Assembly (NCBI GenBank): GCA_003508835.1
Contig: PUFA01000022.1
Coordinates: forward strand, 3,906,001-3,970,000
DNA from: Eonycteris spelaea
Lineage: Eukaryota; Chordata; Mammalia; Chiroptera; Pteropodidae
Length of the DNA stretch: 64,000 bases
Direction: 5' to 3'
The notes under the pieces are model-generated. The model made no database searches. It saw only the letters and a list, made by a program, of their open reading frames with translations, and was not told where the DNA came from. A program made the position numbers and the translations under genes. This document shows, piece after piece, positions 11,395 through 22,800 of the stretch (the stretch's first letter is position 1; each line of letters starts with the position of its first letter).

Positions 11395-12689
11395 TGCTGT
11401 ACATTTTGCAATACATTTTCAGTGTCTTTTGAAATCTGCCTTTGCTATGTGTTTGGCAGTGCACAGCGGCCTGAACCGGCGCATCGGCCGTGTCCCAGTT
11501 TAGATGGCGAACGTGAACTGACTATAGGGAACACGACAAAATGTGGGAGAGCACAGAGCCCCTGGGCTGCTCACTGGGCACCTCCAGTGGGGAGACCCTG
11601 GAAGGTGATAATGCTGCAATTTTTGTCTTCCCTGCCTGGAGTTCTTTCCAGAATACATACAGTGTACATCAAAAACAACCAGTTGTTGAAGCAACTTAAC
11701 ATTTTAGGGTCAGAGAGACCCAGGTTTAAAGGCTGAACTATATAGTTTTACTGGTCAAATCGCCTTACCTTTATAAGCCTCAGTTTCCCTTCTGAGAACA
11801 TCCTAGCGTTTCGCTGGGTTTACTGTGAAATTTGAAGCAAGCTCACGGAGCATCTCATGCAGGCATGAAGTAGGCATTAGGAGATGGTAGGCTATTTTTA
11901 TGAGTAGGAATGAGACATTGCTCCAATATTATGTTGACTGATGAGCCTTCTGAGGCAAAAGTTATTCCTGAATGAATAAGAGCAGTTTCATTAAATGCAT
12001 TCTTTGGATTACAAACTTCTGGAACGCTAGGGCAAATCTGCATTCAACAAAGAAGACTTGTCCAAGATCACGGCATCCGGCACTGGCGGAGCTGGGCCTA
12101 AGCCTTAGTTCTGGTCTCTGCCTGCCTGAAACACCACGTGCAGAACGCAGCACGTGGTGACATGCACCTCTCTGCACTGGGGTCAGCAAGGTGGCTGTGG
12201 GTCCTGTATTCTCACAGACTATGATGACCAGCAGCTACAGCAAGACAGTACTACTGTCCCTGGTTTATAATTTTTGTAAAAATTTTGACACACCTGTTGT
12301 TTTTTTTTTTAACATGGATTGTTCATACATTTGGTTAAAAGCTTGTTTATTTCTCCTTGTTCCTCCCTAGTGACTATTTACTTCCATGTTGCTTGCTCAG
12401 AGTAAGACCCCAGAGAGAAATAACTGTGATTCTTCCTACAAGGTCTTAAAGTTGAATAACCACAATAGTCCCCTAGGGAAATTAAGTCCCCAGGAACCAA
12501 AGGAAGGGCTTATCGTTGGCAATTCTGCAATATGTGTTGGGAAATGTGGCACCAGGGACTCATGCTCATGCTTTTTACCCAGATCACGTAGAAAACGGTT
12601 TTACCTCTGAAACATTAGCCATCTGCAGCAAAGTTCTCAATTAACTTCAAGGTTGCAGTCTTCAGTGTGATTTCTCTTTAATGCTCAGA

Positions 12690-13230
12690 ACTGCATTAGG
12701 TGATGTGTTCTAGTCTGGGGCAGAATAGGAGAGCTTTGGTTGCCTGGTTGATGAAAGAGAAGATAAAGAACAATATGTTATCTCCTTCCTTGACTTCAGC
12801 TATTCTCTTTGCTGCTGCATTTGATACCTGTGCGATCCAGCTTTTCCTGAGCTCCCACGGACTGCTTATTGGCCATTTCCTCTGGGGTGCATGCAGGTGC
12901 TTGAGAGGTGGGAACTCCTCCTTTCCCATACCCTGCCTCAGACAATGTCACCTAAGCCTGAAACCCGGCAGTCCTTGCTGAGTCCTTCCTTCAGCTCCCA
13001 TAGCCAAACGGTTACCTAGGTCTGTGTACTGCACTTAACATCTCTTCAGTAGTTTTCACGTCTCTTAATCTCACTACCACTTGCCATGCAGTTCAAGCCT
13101 CCTCATTTCTTGTCTAGATTATTGCAGCAGCCTTTTATCCTGTTTCCTTGAATCAAGTCTTGCTGAAATTAATCCCTCCTCCCACCCAATTAGCAGCAAC
13201 CTTGCCAACGCTATCTCCATGGTGATAACT
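12690..13230 (+). mobile_element. L2-type LINE fragment (old)
   Basis: Phrases such as ttgtctagattattgcagcagcc and the surrounding pyrimidine-rich text follow the order of the ancient mammalian L2-like consensus (gcctggattactgcaatagcc). It is heavily diverged and its limits are approximate. Confidence 0.45.
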
Positions 13231-13324
13231 TATGCAATTAAAAGCTGATTTTGTCATCCCACATAGCCTTCAGGGAAACCTCCAGACTTTCCCAGATAAT
13301 TACAAAGGGCTTGTCATATGGCAG

Positions 13325-13510
13325 GCACTGGTCTGTATTCCATGCATATTAAATTGTTTAAACCTCACAACAGGTGACTCACTATTAGCTAATTTGCAGA
13401 TGAGGAAACAGGAACAGAAATTTAAGTTATTTTTGCTCAAGGTCAGTCAGTGGTAGAGCTAGGAGGCAATCCCACCCAGTGTGATGGAGCCCCAGGCTCT
13501 GCTGCCTCTC
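13325..13510 (-). mobile_element. MIR SINE
   Basis: On the plus strand it reads ggcaggcactgg, aacctcacaacagg, gcagatgaggaaacagg, caaggtcagtcagtgg and gtagagctagg. This is the MIR consensus in reverse orientation, including the conserved core. Confidence 0.75.
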
Positions 13511-14839
13511 AGAATAAAGCAACGGTTCACATAAAGTCATGCATGTGTTTTTGAGTGCACTGAGTATCATACACATGGACTTTAGGTTAATGATTTTCTA
13601 TAAAGTAAAGCTAATAAGCTTGGCTTACTGCACTATGTTAATGTACCAACTGAATGACTATGAGCATAACCTAATGGATAATGAGTAATACGCTCAGCTT
13701 GTGGTCAATCCCTGCCATCTAGGGAAAATGGAATTAGTAAATTTAGTGTCATATACATTTACGTAGCACACGCAGACCCGCCATGTACACATAAAATATA
13801 TGCATATGTGAGCAAAGAAAATAGCATTGCTATCAGGGACTCAATAGCCATTGTCTATATCCTGATACACGGCTTGGAAAGTTAGAGAGTTATTTAAAAT
13901 TGCAGAGTTTCTGAAGAATCAAGAATTAGGACTAATGTCTTAAGATTTTTAAGCAATGCTATGCGAAATCCTCAAATCAGTTATTTCTGTGATATAAAGT
14001 ATAATAAATCTGGTTCGTTTTCACAAGTAAGTCAAGCAATGATTTCCCAAATTAAATAGCAAAGATAAAAAAATACTACGCACTGTCATTCCTACCCACA
14101 ATGATGTCTCCTCACAGTCTCACTGCCACTAGGCTTATATATGACTGGATGTGAAGCAGTGCATTTATGGTTGTGGGTTAATTATGGTCATTTTACCCAC
14201 TAAATGGACTAGTCCCAAGTCCTAAATTTTGACACAGGAAATCATACAACATTGTATCGACCACTTTACAAATTAGCTAAACGCAAGTTAACATATATTA
14301 TGATTTTGGGGGTAGATTTAGTAGGTATTTTTTGGTTAAAATTTCACCACCCATTAAAGACATCTGGAAACCGTCAAAGGAGGCAGACCACTAGCTATTA
14401 GAACTTCTGTAGCTTAGATCTATATTTACTAATAGTTACCTGACTCTTCAGGTTATGGCCAATTTCTTTTCAAGGCTCCAAAATGCCCACTACATATGAA
14501 GATGTTTTTCTTAGGCCTAGAAAGTTTTCTATGTAATGCATATAATTTGACAACCAAATGGGCTCTTGTGGTTAGAATCGGAGTCAGAAAAGGCAAAAAA
14601 AAAAAAAAAAAAAGGAGCGGGGTGGGGGTGGGGGGCTCATAGCTGCTTAGACTTGTTAAAAATAAGGCTGATGAATGAGAAAGTGGAAGATTTTTTTGAA
14701 TCCTATTTTGCGTCTGTATTTGCCACCAAGAACACAGATCCTTGAGCTGAAAAGGACGGATGGATCCTGGTGAGAGTTACCTGACGTGCAGGACGTGCAA
14801 AGTCCTGGCAGACTTGAAAGCCCGTGCTGCCACTCTGCG

Positions 14840-14990
14840 CTCTGTGACCCTGAGCACGCTGTCTGTCTTCTGTCTTTGGACAGGGAATGATAGTCTCTAC
14901 CTAGCAGGGTTGTTGGATCATTAGATGATAAATGAAAAATGCTACTGAATGCCTTACATATGACAGGTGCTCAACCACTGGGCATTAATA
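14840..14990 (+). mobile_element. MIR SINE (3' half)
   Basis: It shows tgtgaccctgagcacg, cagggaatgatagtctctacc, agggttgttggatcatt and the tail acaggtgctcaacc. These follow the MIR consensus in the forward direction. Confidence 0.7.
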
Positions 14991-17900
14991 CAGAGCAGCA
15001 TGTTTACCATAGATCCAGGGAGAGAGTCTCTACCGGATTCTTTTGGTTATCTGTAGAAATGTGATTATAACTTCTCTCATTCTTCTTCCCCTATAGTTTA
15101 TATGAAAGAAGATGCTAGTCTCATATTTTTAATCTTCACAGATCTAAGTGCTAACAGATTTCCTTATATATCACATTATGCTCTGATGGCTTTTTATTCT
15201 TTGAAAAAAAAAAAGGATGAAAATATTGAATGAAAATTTCCATGATGCCATATTAAAGGGCTTAAAGGGTTTAAAGAAAAACATAAAAGGAACAAGCAGT
15301 GTTTACTAGGATGCTGCATGGATTTACTTAGAAGAAACCCATCTGTCTAACTTTCTTCTTGGACAAGATTACTGGATTAGGTCTGAGAAGTATGACAGTT
15401 GTGGCAATAATGAATTTTAGCAAGGCAGAAGGATGGCTCTTTCTTGAAGTCTTTATGATAGTGTAGAAGCAGCAATAAGGGCCAGACTGAAAACAGGCTG
15501 AATGACCACACCGCGCGGGTCCTTCTTTGCTATAGGAGTCGGTGGTTGGTATGCTTTAAGAGACTGACTGGACTCAGCTCTATTTAGTTCTGACCTTTTC
15601 AATGACTTTAACGAAAACAAGTGGCATGTTTACTGAATCTGTAGATGACATTCATCATAAGTAAAAAATTGTCATCGGTGTAAGAAATAGAGCAGTAAAA
15701 AAAAGCAAAATGGTCCCTACTCTTAACAGGTAACAAACTGGATGACAGAATTAGGACCTAAAGTGACCTCAGTGCACTGTGTTAACAGAAATAAATATAA
15801 AGGGATAAGTGACCAGTCTGGCTTCTAGGGGAAAGACATGGCTTAGCAACAAAACTTTGGGCAAGGCTTAGGATTTTAGTCAACAATATGCTCGGTATCT
15901 ACCAGAAGTGTGATTCAACGTCCAAAAAAAGCCAGCAGAATTTTAAACTGCATTAATGAAAGACTCTAGAACAATAATTCTCATGTTTTCTAATTTTAAA
16001 TACTGAAGAGAAACTTTGCGTACATTTCCATGAACCACTAACTACAGTGACTCTCAAAGCATGTTCCCCTAGAGAATGTGCCAGACTCTTGGGGTGGGGG
16101 AGAAGGGAAGGGTATGCGGTTTAAAGCCATATGCATCCCCTGGAGATTCTATGGTGCTCCCCCACACTTAAGCTGATGTCACCCTCTCTCCACATCTCTC
16201 AGTTACTATCTAGAACAAAGAATTAATATTTATGTCTTGAATATATGTCTGGTTCAGGGAATAAGACTCATGCATCCTAAGCATACCTGGTATAAAGCAG
16301 GTGCTTAATAAATACTTACTGAATGAGTGACGATGGTATGGTATATGCAAATTGGGGTGCATTTAGAGACCAGAGACTTGTTGGTGCAAGGACTCAAAAC
16401 CAAGTGCTCTGAAGAGATGGCGATGTTTACTAAGTGCAGGGGGAACATGATAAATTATTTTCAAAAGACTAGAGGGCAGCCATATGCGGTAGATTGTTTC
16501 CCTCTGTTGCATAAGGTAGAACTAAGGCAGGGAGACACATTTCAGTTCAATGTAAAGAACTTTCTAACAGTCAAAGCTGGTGGAAAGTGGGTTGGGCCAG
16601 CTCAAGGGAGAGTAAGCTGCCCCTGCAGTGAATTTCAGCAGCTGAAATTCAGAATGCGTATTTAAAAAGAAATAAACTAGAACAGACTCAAAGTTATCTC
16701 TCAAATGTTACTCTCATTTGCCTCACTCCAATATACTTTCTGAGTGGCAGAAACCAGAGTGGGGTTGCAGCTAAGCACACTGGGGGCATTTACAGGAGTG
16801 GGGGCCATTAGGGCATTTTGTGGTGAACCCTTGGGCTGGACGGCTGCTTAGTGCAGATTTTTTCTAGGTGGGTGGGTGCAATGTTATAAAAGATTACTTT
16901 AAAGATGCATTTCTATCCTATGATTTTCGTTATCTAAGTCTGTGCACATTTATTTTTTAGTCCCTACTTATTTAGATACTAAGAGCATCGCTACTGTCCT
17001 GAAAGCCACACATTTTTATAAGCTTTAAGGGCTGGTGAGGGACAGATTTGTTTTTGTTGTTGTTATTAATTTATTTTATTGCAATTACTGTAGTATTTAG
17101 ATGCAGTACTTATAGGCGTTGTTTTTCTTTCTCTCAGACCCTAGTAAAGTACAGGCACGTAGCACAAACTCAACAGATAGATGCTGAGTACGGATAAAAT
17201 GAAAACAATGATAATTTTGGCCATTACGCGGAGAACACTCATCTTACAGAGGGTGCAGCGCTGAAGGCCCGAGCAGTCCCCAGACCAGGCGTAAGGGGCA
17301 GTGTGCGTAGTGCCTGTCTCCTTCTCTCTGCATACGCGTCTAGATGTTTCCATACTTTTTAGGTAAACCAAAAAATTAATCATTATTTTTGATAAAAGGT
17401 AAAAAAAGCTCATCACAGATTTTTTATCATGGAAAAATGGATACAACATTATGGTTAAGGTACCATTTATAGTAAAATGCTTAAAGTGTTTCTCACCCTT
17501 CCTTGGCTTGTCTTGAGAACTGGCTGGGCGGCCTGCAGCTCTCTGCCGGGCGAACGACTGACTGCCCTGCAGCCAGGCTCTCCATCTCTGGGCAGCTCGC
17601 ACACCAGGGAGTTAACAGACGGCCGGCTGCCCCTGCGTGTGTGTCCGCATGCAAGGGAGGAGAGGTGATCAGCTCTTTTCTTCCTCAGGGAGACGCCATA
17701 AAGAGACGTGAATAAATAAAATGAACTAGCTGTGTTGTCTTCAATTTCAGATTTATATACATTCTTCTTTTTTTTCTGTTTCCTAATCATTTACCCCGTC
17801 TCCTAAGATACAGTTCACAGACAAATGATGCTTACTGTGTGAAGTCAAGACTGACCAAGAAGGGAAATATCGAAAACTCACTACATTTTTACATTACGCC

Positions 17901-18379
17901 ATCGTTAGCTAACAAACTTTCCTAAAAGAAAAACCACCACGCCTGCCCAGTTCTGTTGCTAAGGACAGGTCAGAAAGGCCTGTCATCTGCACATTAGTAG
18001 CCTCCCCCTTTTTGGAGACTAAGTGTTTGGAGGAGACTTCGAGGGGTGGTGACTGATACTAGAATGTAAAGTGTACATGTCTATGGCCAAAGCTTGGAAG
18101 AAAGTGCTCACGTGGAAAGATTCTGCCTCAAACAAACGGGCCTGGGAAGTCAGATTTTCTTTTTGAAAAAAGATAATAATAGTTACATTCTACTTGTCTA
18201 GAACGTTAGTTTCTGAAGTGCTTTCTCCTACAGTCTTTTTTTTTTTTTTTGTCAGAATTCTAATATCCCTAATTAAAAGGAATTAAAACCCGTCTGTGAA
18301 TGCTATGGGAAGGGATTTACATTAGAGAATCAAATGAGAAATTCTTTCCGAAACGGAAACCAGCTCTGAACTCCCATCT

Positions 18380-18960
18380 CACCACCGTCTCATCGTGGCA
18401 CGTGGCGCTGGCGCCGGCCGCCCTCCTGCTCACGAGGTCGGCGTCCTCTTCCCGCGACGGCACTGGATCCCCCGGGGCAGCCCCTCACCGCTCCTGTTCC
18501 GTCTCCGTCGATGACGCCTCTCCTGGGCTCCGTCAACAGATGAAGACATTTTCCGAGGACCTGTCCTTAAGCGCGCACTGTCAGTTTCTGGACAGTGACT
18601 GGACACCCTCCACGCGCAGAAAGTGTGCTGCGCGCTGAGACACGGGTTCTGCGGGCGAGCGCGGAGGGGCAGCAGCGCAGCCGGCTCGGCGCATCCAGCA
18701 GGGCCCCGACGCAGCGTGGAGAGCGCGCGCGGGTCGGGGTGCGAGCGGAGCCCTGTGCCCTGGGGAGGGAGGATCCACTGACTGCTGAGGACGATAAGGA
18801 AGGGACCACCAGGGCGCCAGCGCGGACGCGCGGGGCAGGAGGCGGCTGGCCACGCCACGCAGGGCCGAGGCGGGCCCCCCACCCCAGGCTTCAGCTCTCG
18901 GCCCCACGCGGAAGCCCCACGCCTGCCCCCCTTTGTCAGCATCGGTCCCGAACTTCCGAC
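18380..18960. promoter_or_regulatory. CpG-rich block (CpG-island-like) between JADE1 and SCLT1
   Basis: The block is about 580 bases of very GC-rich sequence with dense CpG: eight CpG in 18661-18720 and seven in 18721-18780. AT-rich DNA lies on both sides. It is about 7 kb past the JADE1 end and about 800 bases below the SCLT1 stop codon. It is not part of an identified exon. Several open frames cross it on both strands, as expected where stop codons are rare. It could be an orphan CpG island (an unannotated promoter or enhancer) or a GC-biased gene conversion patch. Confidence 0.6.
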
Positions 18961-19544
18961 TGCTGGCTGAATCTTTACACACAAACGTCCCCGCGTCACC
19001 TCAAGCTTAGTTCGTTATCTCTCATCTGCAACTACTGCAACAGTCTCCTAACTCGTTACCCGATGCAAACCTATCTGTTCCGATGACCAGAAAGCCAGGT
19101 TCACCAAGTTTGAGCCAGGAGCAGAGACTGACGACCACTTGGGCCTATGAAAGTCGACAGGTCGGCAAGAGGTCAACACCCACGCATTCTCAGAACTTAG
19201 GTTCCGTTCGATTAGTGCCGCAATGAGCAACAACGAAACCAGAACAAAACGAAAACCCAAAACCTTTCAAATTCTTGAATATCAGTATTTGATGGATACT
19301 AGAAATCATATAAGTTGAAAACGAATCACTACGGTTATACATTAAAATACATGGCAGCATCATTTTAGAAAGTGTACAATTTATTACATTTATGAGTTCA
19401 TAATAAAATAGACACTGGGAACCTGAAATATTAAAATTCTAGCATTTCCTTAAAATCTTTCTCATGATCATCGTAGCTTGAAAATTATGCTCTTCCAGAG
19501 GAAAAGGGGGGAATTAAAAAACAGACACATTGATGAAGACAATG

Positions 19545-19759
19545 ACTTCTTCTCAGCTGGCTTTATTCTCTACTGAAGCTCAATGTAGGGTTATATTTAC
19601 TTACAGGAAGCTGTCACTGTGCTGTTTTCCAATAACCCTCAAAACAGAATGGAGAACGCTTACCCGAAGTGACACAAGCTCTACCCATTCTCTGCAGGTT
19701 TTACTGCTTCAATACACTGCTTCCAACTCGAAAGTTCTGTGAGTGAACTACGAGCATTT
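19545..19759 (-). other. SCLT1: SCLT1 3' untranslated region (inferred end)
   Basis: This is a short 3' UTR on the minus strand. Its end is inferred from AATAAA (read at 19567-19562), followed about 25 bases on by TGTCTTC and TGTGTCTG. A second hexamer at 19384-19379 could extend the transcript by about 190 bases. Confidence 0.55.
19562..19567 (-). terminator. SCLT1: Polyadenylation signal of SCLT1
   Basis: AATAAA lies on the minus strand about 195 bases after the stop codon, with a GT-rich downstream element. Confidence 0.55.
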
Positions 19760-19822
19760 CTAAATATTTTCCAGATTCATCATGGAGGCTGCTTTTCTTC
19801 TCTGCACTGTAATCGCACTGAG
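19760..19822 (-). CDS. SCLT1: SCLT1 last coding exon with stop
   Basis: The exon has 63 bases: [20 protein letters not shown], then TAG at 19762-19760. The acceptor is aattgcag. The end matches the known SCLT1 C-terminus. Confidence 0.93.
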   Translation of the reverse strand, partial: LSAITVQRRKAASMMNLENI

Positions 19823-22800
19823 CTGCAATTAAAATCAACAATCAGTAAGTAGTCACTTTTTCTATGGAAAATCTCAGACTAATGCAAAGTATGAGACATC
19901 ACAACACTTTTTACAAATAATCTTACTGGAAGGGTTCTTGTAAGAGGTCACTTTTTGTGTTCATGTCTATCTTACTTTTGAGATGTTCAAACGTATCACA
20001 CTAGAGATATGCATGTCAAATAGGACATTCCATAGCTCAGTGATATACTTATTATTCCACAACATATTTCACAGAGGATGAAGAACATCTAGTTAAAAGT
20101 TTACAAAGTGACTGAAACACAAACTAAGTGTCAGCCAGCACGCTGCGGGGCTGATAAGAAAAAGACGATAGATCACGGTAAGGAAAGTCTAATAGAAAAA
20201 TAATATTTAAATATTAATTGGAATTGATTAAAATATGGAATATACACCTAGTAGAAAAACTAACAGTAAGAAAAAACAACAAAAATCCAAAACTTAACAG
20301 TATAGAGCATAAGGATTCTTCCCATCACTGTCTTTAATCCCATAGCCCTCTTTCCAGAAACAACCACTATTTCCAGTTTCTAAGTATATTTCCTTAAATA
20401 TTCTAAATGAGAATATATGCATACATTTCCTCACTCCTTTTATTTACAAAATAATAAAGTGCCACACAGACTTTTCAGCTAAATGCTACATTAGAAATAG
20501 CTCCATATTAGATCTACTCTATTCCTCTTCACAGCTGTAAACTCTCCCCTGCACAGATATTCTGGTTTCCTGCTGCTGAGAGTGTAGGTCACTTTTATTC
20601 TTTTAAAATTATATGCACCGCTGCCATGAGTATTTTGCATGCTTCCTTGTACAGACTTGCCCAGGGCAAGTACACCACCTGCAGAATACATTCTTAGAAC
20701 TGCTGGGTCAAAGGTTCTGCACATTTACAATTTTTGAGAGATATTGCCCAACGGGGCTCCAAAGAGGTTGTGTCAATACACATTAACATCAACGACGTGT
20801 GAAAGTGCCAGCAAACTTCACGACCTGACAAGTGAAAAATATGCTACAGTTTAAATTTGTATTTGCCTATGAGTGAGAATGACCATCTTTTAAAATGTTT
20901 AAAAGCCATCTGTCTTGTCTTTTCTGTAAATATCCTTCATGCATTTGTCTGCTGTACTGTAGCACTGTCTACAGTGACTCAGACACTCTGTGTTTAGAAA
21001 TTAGCCTTTTTGTCATCTCTGTTTCAAATACTTTTCTCAGTCTGTCATTGAGTTTATGACATTTTTTTAATGCAGACATTTGAAAATCTACATGGTCACA
21101 GTTATTGATTTCTTTTCATAGTTTCTAGGTTTTGTGTTCTTGCAGTGAAAAGCTAGACCACACTGATGTTTAAGAATGCCACACTGTCAAAAGAACACAA
21201 TATGGGGTTCAGGCATTGATAGAGTGATGCACTTAGACCACGTGACTGCAGTCCGAAGATGGAAGATGCACGCGTGGAAAAGTAAACCAGGGGAACGCGT
21301 TTACAGCACCACTCAGCGCCATGCAGGGCTCCTGCGGGACCCTGACGGGAGGCGGGGCTGCGCTGCTAAACACGGAGTCGCAGAGACAGCACTAACCTCG
21401 ACGCCACCGTCTCAGTAAGTATCGGGCCCCTAGCAGGGTGTTATTTCTAATGGCAGTTTCCATTTTTTAGAGGAAAATGGGAAAATGAGAAAGAATACAG
21501 AGAAGGCAAAGATTGAGATTTTTAAAAACTGAATATATGTTCCGTAAAGAAAGTTTATGACTTGGATTCATTTAAAATGGGAAAAAATGTTAACTCCAGA
21601 GAATAAAATCCTTTTTGTATATGGGGGGAAGCCTGCATAATTACGTTCCACCTCCAAATGAAAAGAGAACGGGAAACTCTGTGAAATGGCAACTGACAAA
21701 ATAGTTTTTAAAAAGCTCAGAGAGAGAGAATAGTGGACTCTTCGCCGTCAGAGAGTTTAGGTACAGGAGAGACAGTGCTGGACGGCTAAGGCTGAATTCT
21801 GGCAGGTGGGAGACTAAACCAGATGGCAGCTGGATTACATAACTAACGCTCTGTAACTGTGCCCTTGTTACCGTAAAACTCGACGGCGTTGCTTTTAGGT
21901 GGGCATCTTCCTTTATCACATTCCTTAAAGAAAAAGAGTAACTTGAAGCTTTAAGGATTGTGAAATGACATTTAATTTCCTACATATCTAAGTATCTGCG
22001 TATCATTTAATGACGATGCTAAACATGAAGAAGCCAGGCCGAGAAGAAGTTCAAGTTGCCCAGAGTCGCGCGGCCACCTCCTGGCGGCAGGCAGTTTGCT
22101 TGACTCCGACACACACAGTCAAGGTGCCGCCCGCTTCACCTGGCCCCTCACTGTCCGATCTACAGGAAGGAACGGGCTCTTGAACGACGAGGCAAGTAGT
22201 CCACTAATTCCTAACTTCGTAGGAGATTAAACTTACCTGATAGAGCGACGGTTACTTCCAAAGGGGAGGAGAAGGGCAAATTATTACTGGATTGTGTTTA
22301 AGTGCCACATTCTATTCACACCAGAAGTAGATTGCAAAAAATTCTATAACTATCACAAACAGAAACTGAATTCAGTGACTGTTCAGAGCTGCTTTACTAT
22401 GTATAAAATGTTGTTATACCTAAGAAAAATATTAATTTTGATTTTGTAACCCAATATAATTAATAACGTACTAATTTGGTTTTTCTGATTACCTATCTAT
22501 CTTATCTATTTAAACTGTTTCCAGTCTATTTTTGTATTCAATAAACTTGGTCCCCTTTTGTTCCCACTATTGCTCCTATTTTAGGACAAATGGCCCATTT
22601 CATTATTATGTATGCGTGAGTAACTGCTGCTTAGTATCTCATTGATGCCCTAAGTTTTCTAACTCTATTTCGCACTGGAAAACTTTTTTGTCATATTTTA
22701 GATTTATACAGTCATATATAAATGTGCATTAAACGAAGTTTACCTACATGTCAAGTAATATTTTTCCATGTTAAAACTACCATAAAAACACAGTTAAGTG

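Larger units (their letters stand above)
8605..11411 (+). other. JADE1: JADE1 3' untranslated region
   Basis: The stretch runs from the stop codon to the best polyadenylation site. It is AT-rich after about 8900, with A-rich low-complexity patches at 9499-9536 and 10664-10735 and no long frame. I inferred the end from AATAAA at 11389-11394, a likely cleavage point about 15 bases on, and GT-rich sequence (cagtgtcttttg) after it. Earlier AATAAA hexamers at 9723-9728 and 11194-11199 could give shorter transcripts. Confidence 0.75.
11412..19544. other. Intergenic region between the two 3' ends
   Basis: About 8 kb separates the JADE1 and SCLT1 polyadenylation sites. It holds an L2-like copy (12690-13230), MIR copies (13325-13510 and 14840-14990), an L2/MIR-type end at about 16260-16330, an A-run followed by a G-rich tract (14596-14637) and a CpG-rich block at 18380-18960. 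A further L2-like scrap lies near 19015-19060. I recognise no gene. Confidence 0.7.

Noticed and set aside
18430..19086. Open frames of 189, 163 and 133 residues on both strands over the CpG-rich block
   Set aside because: Several frames on both strands are open at once because stop codons are rare in GC-rich DNA. The products are low-complexity R, P, A and G with no motif and no supporting splice or start context.
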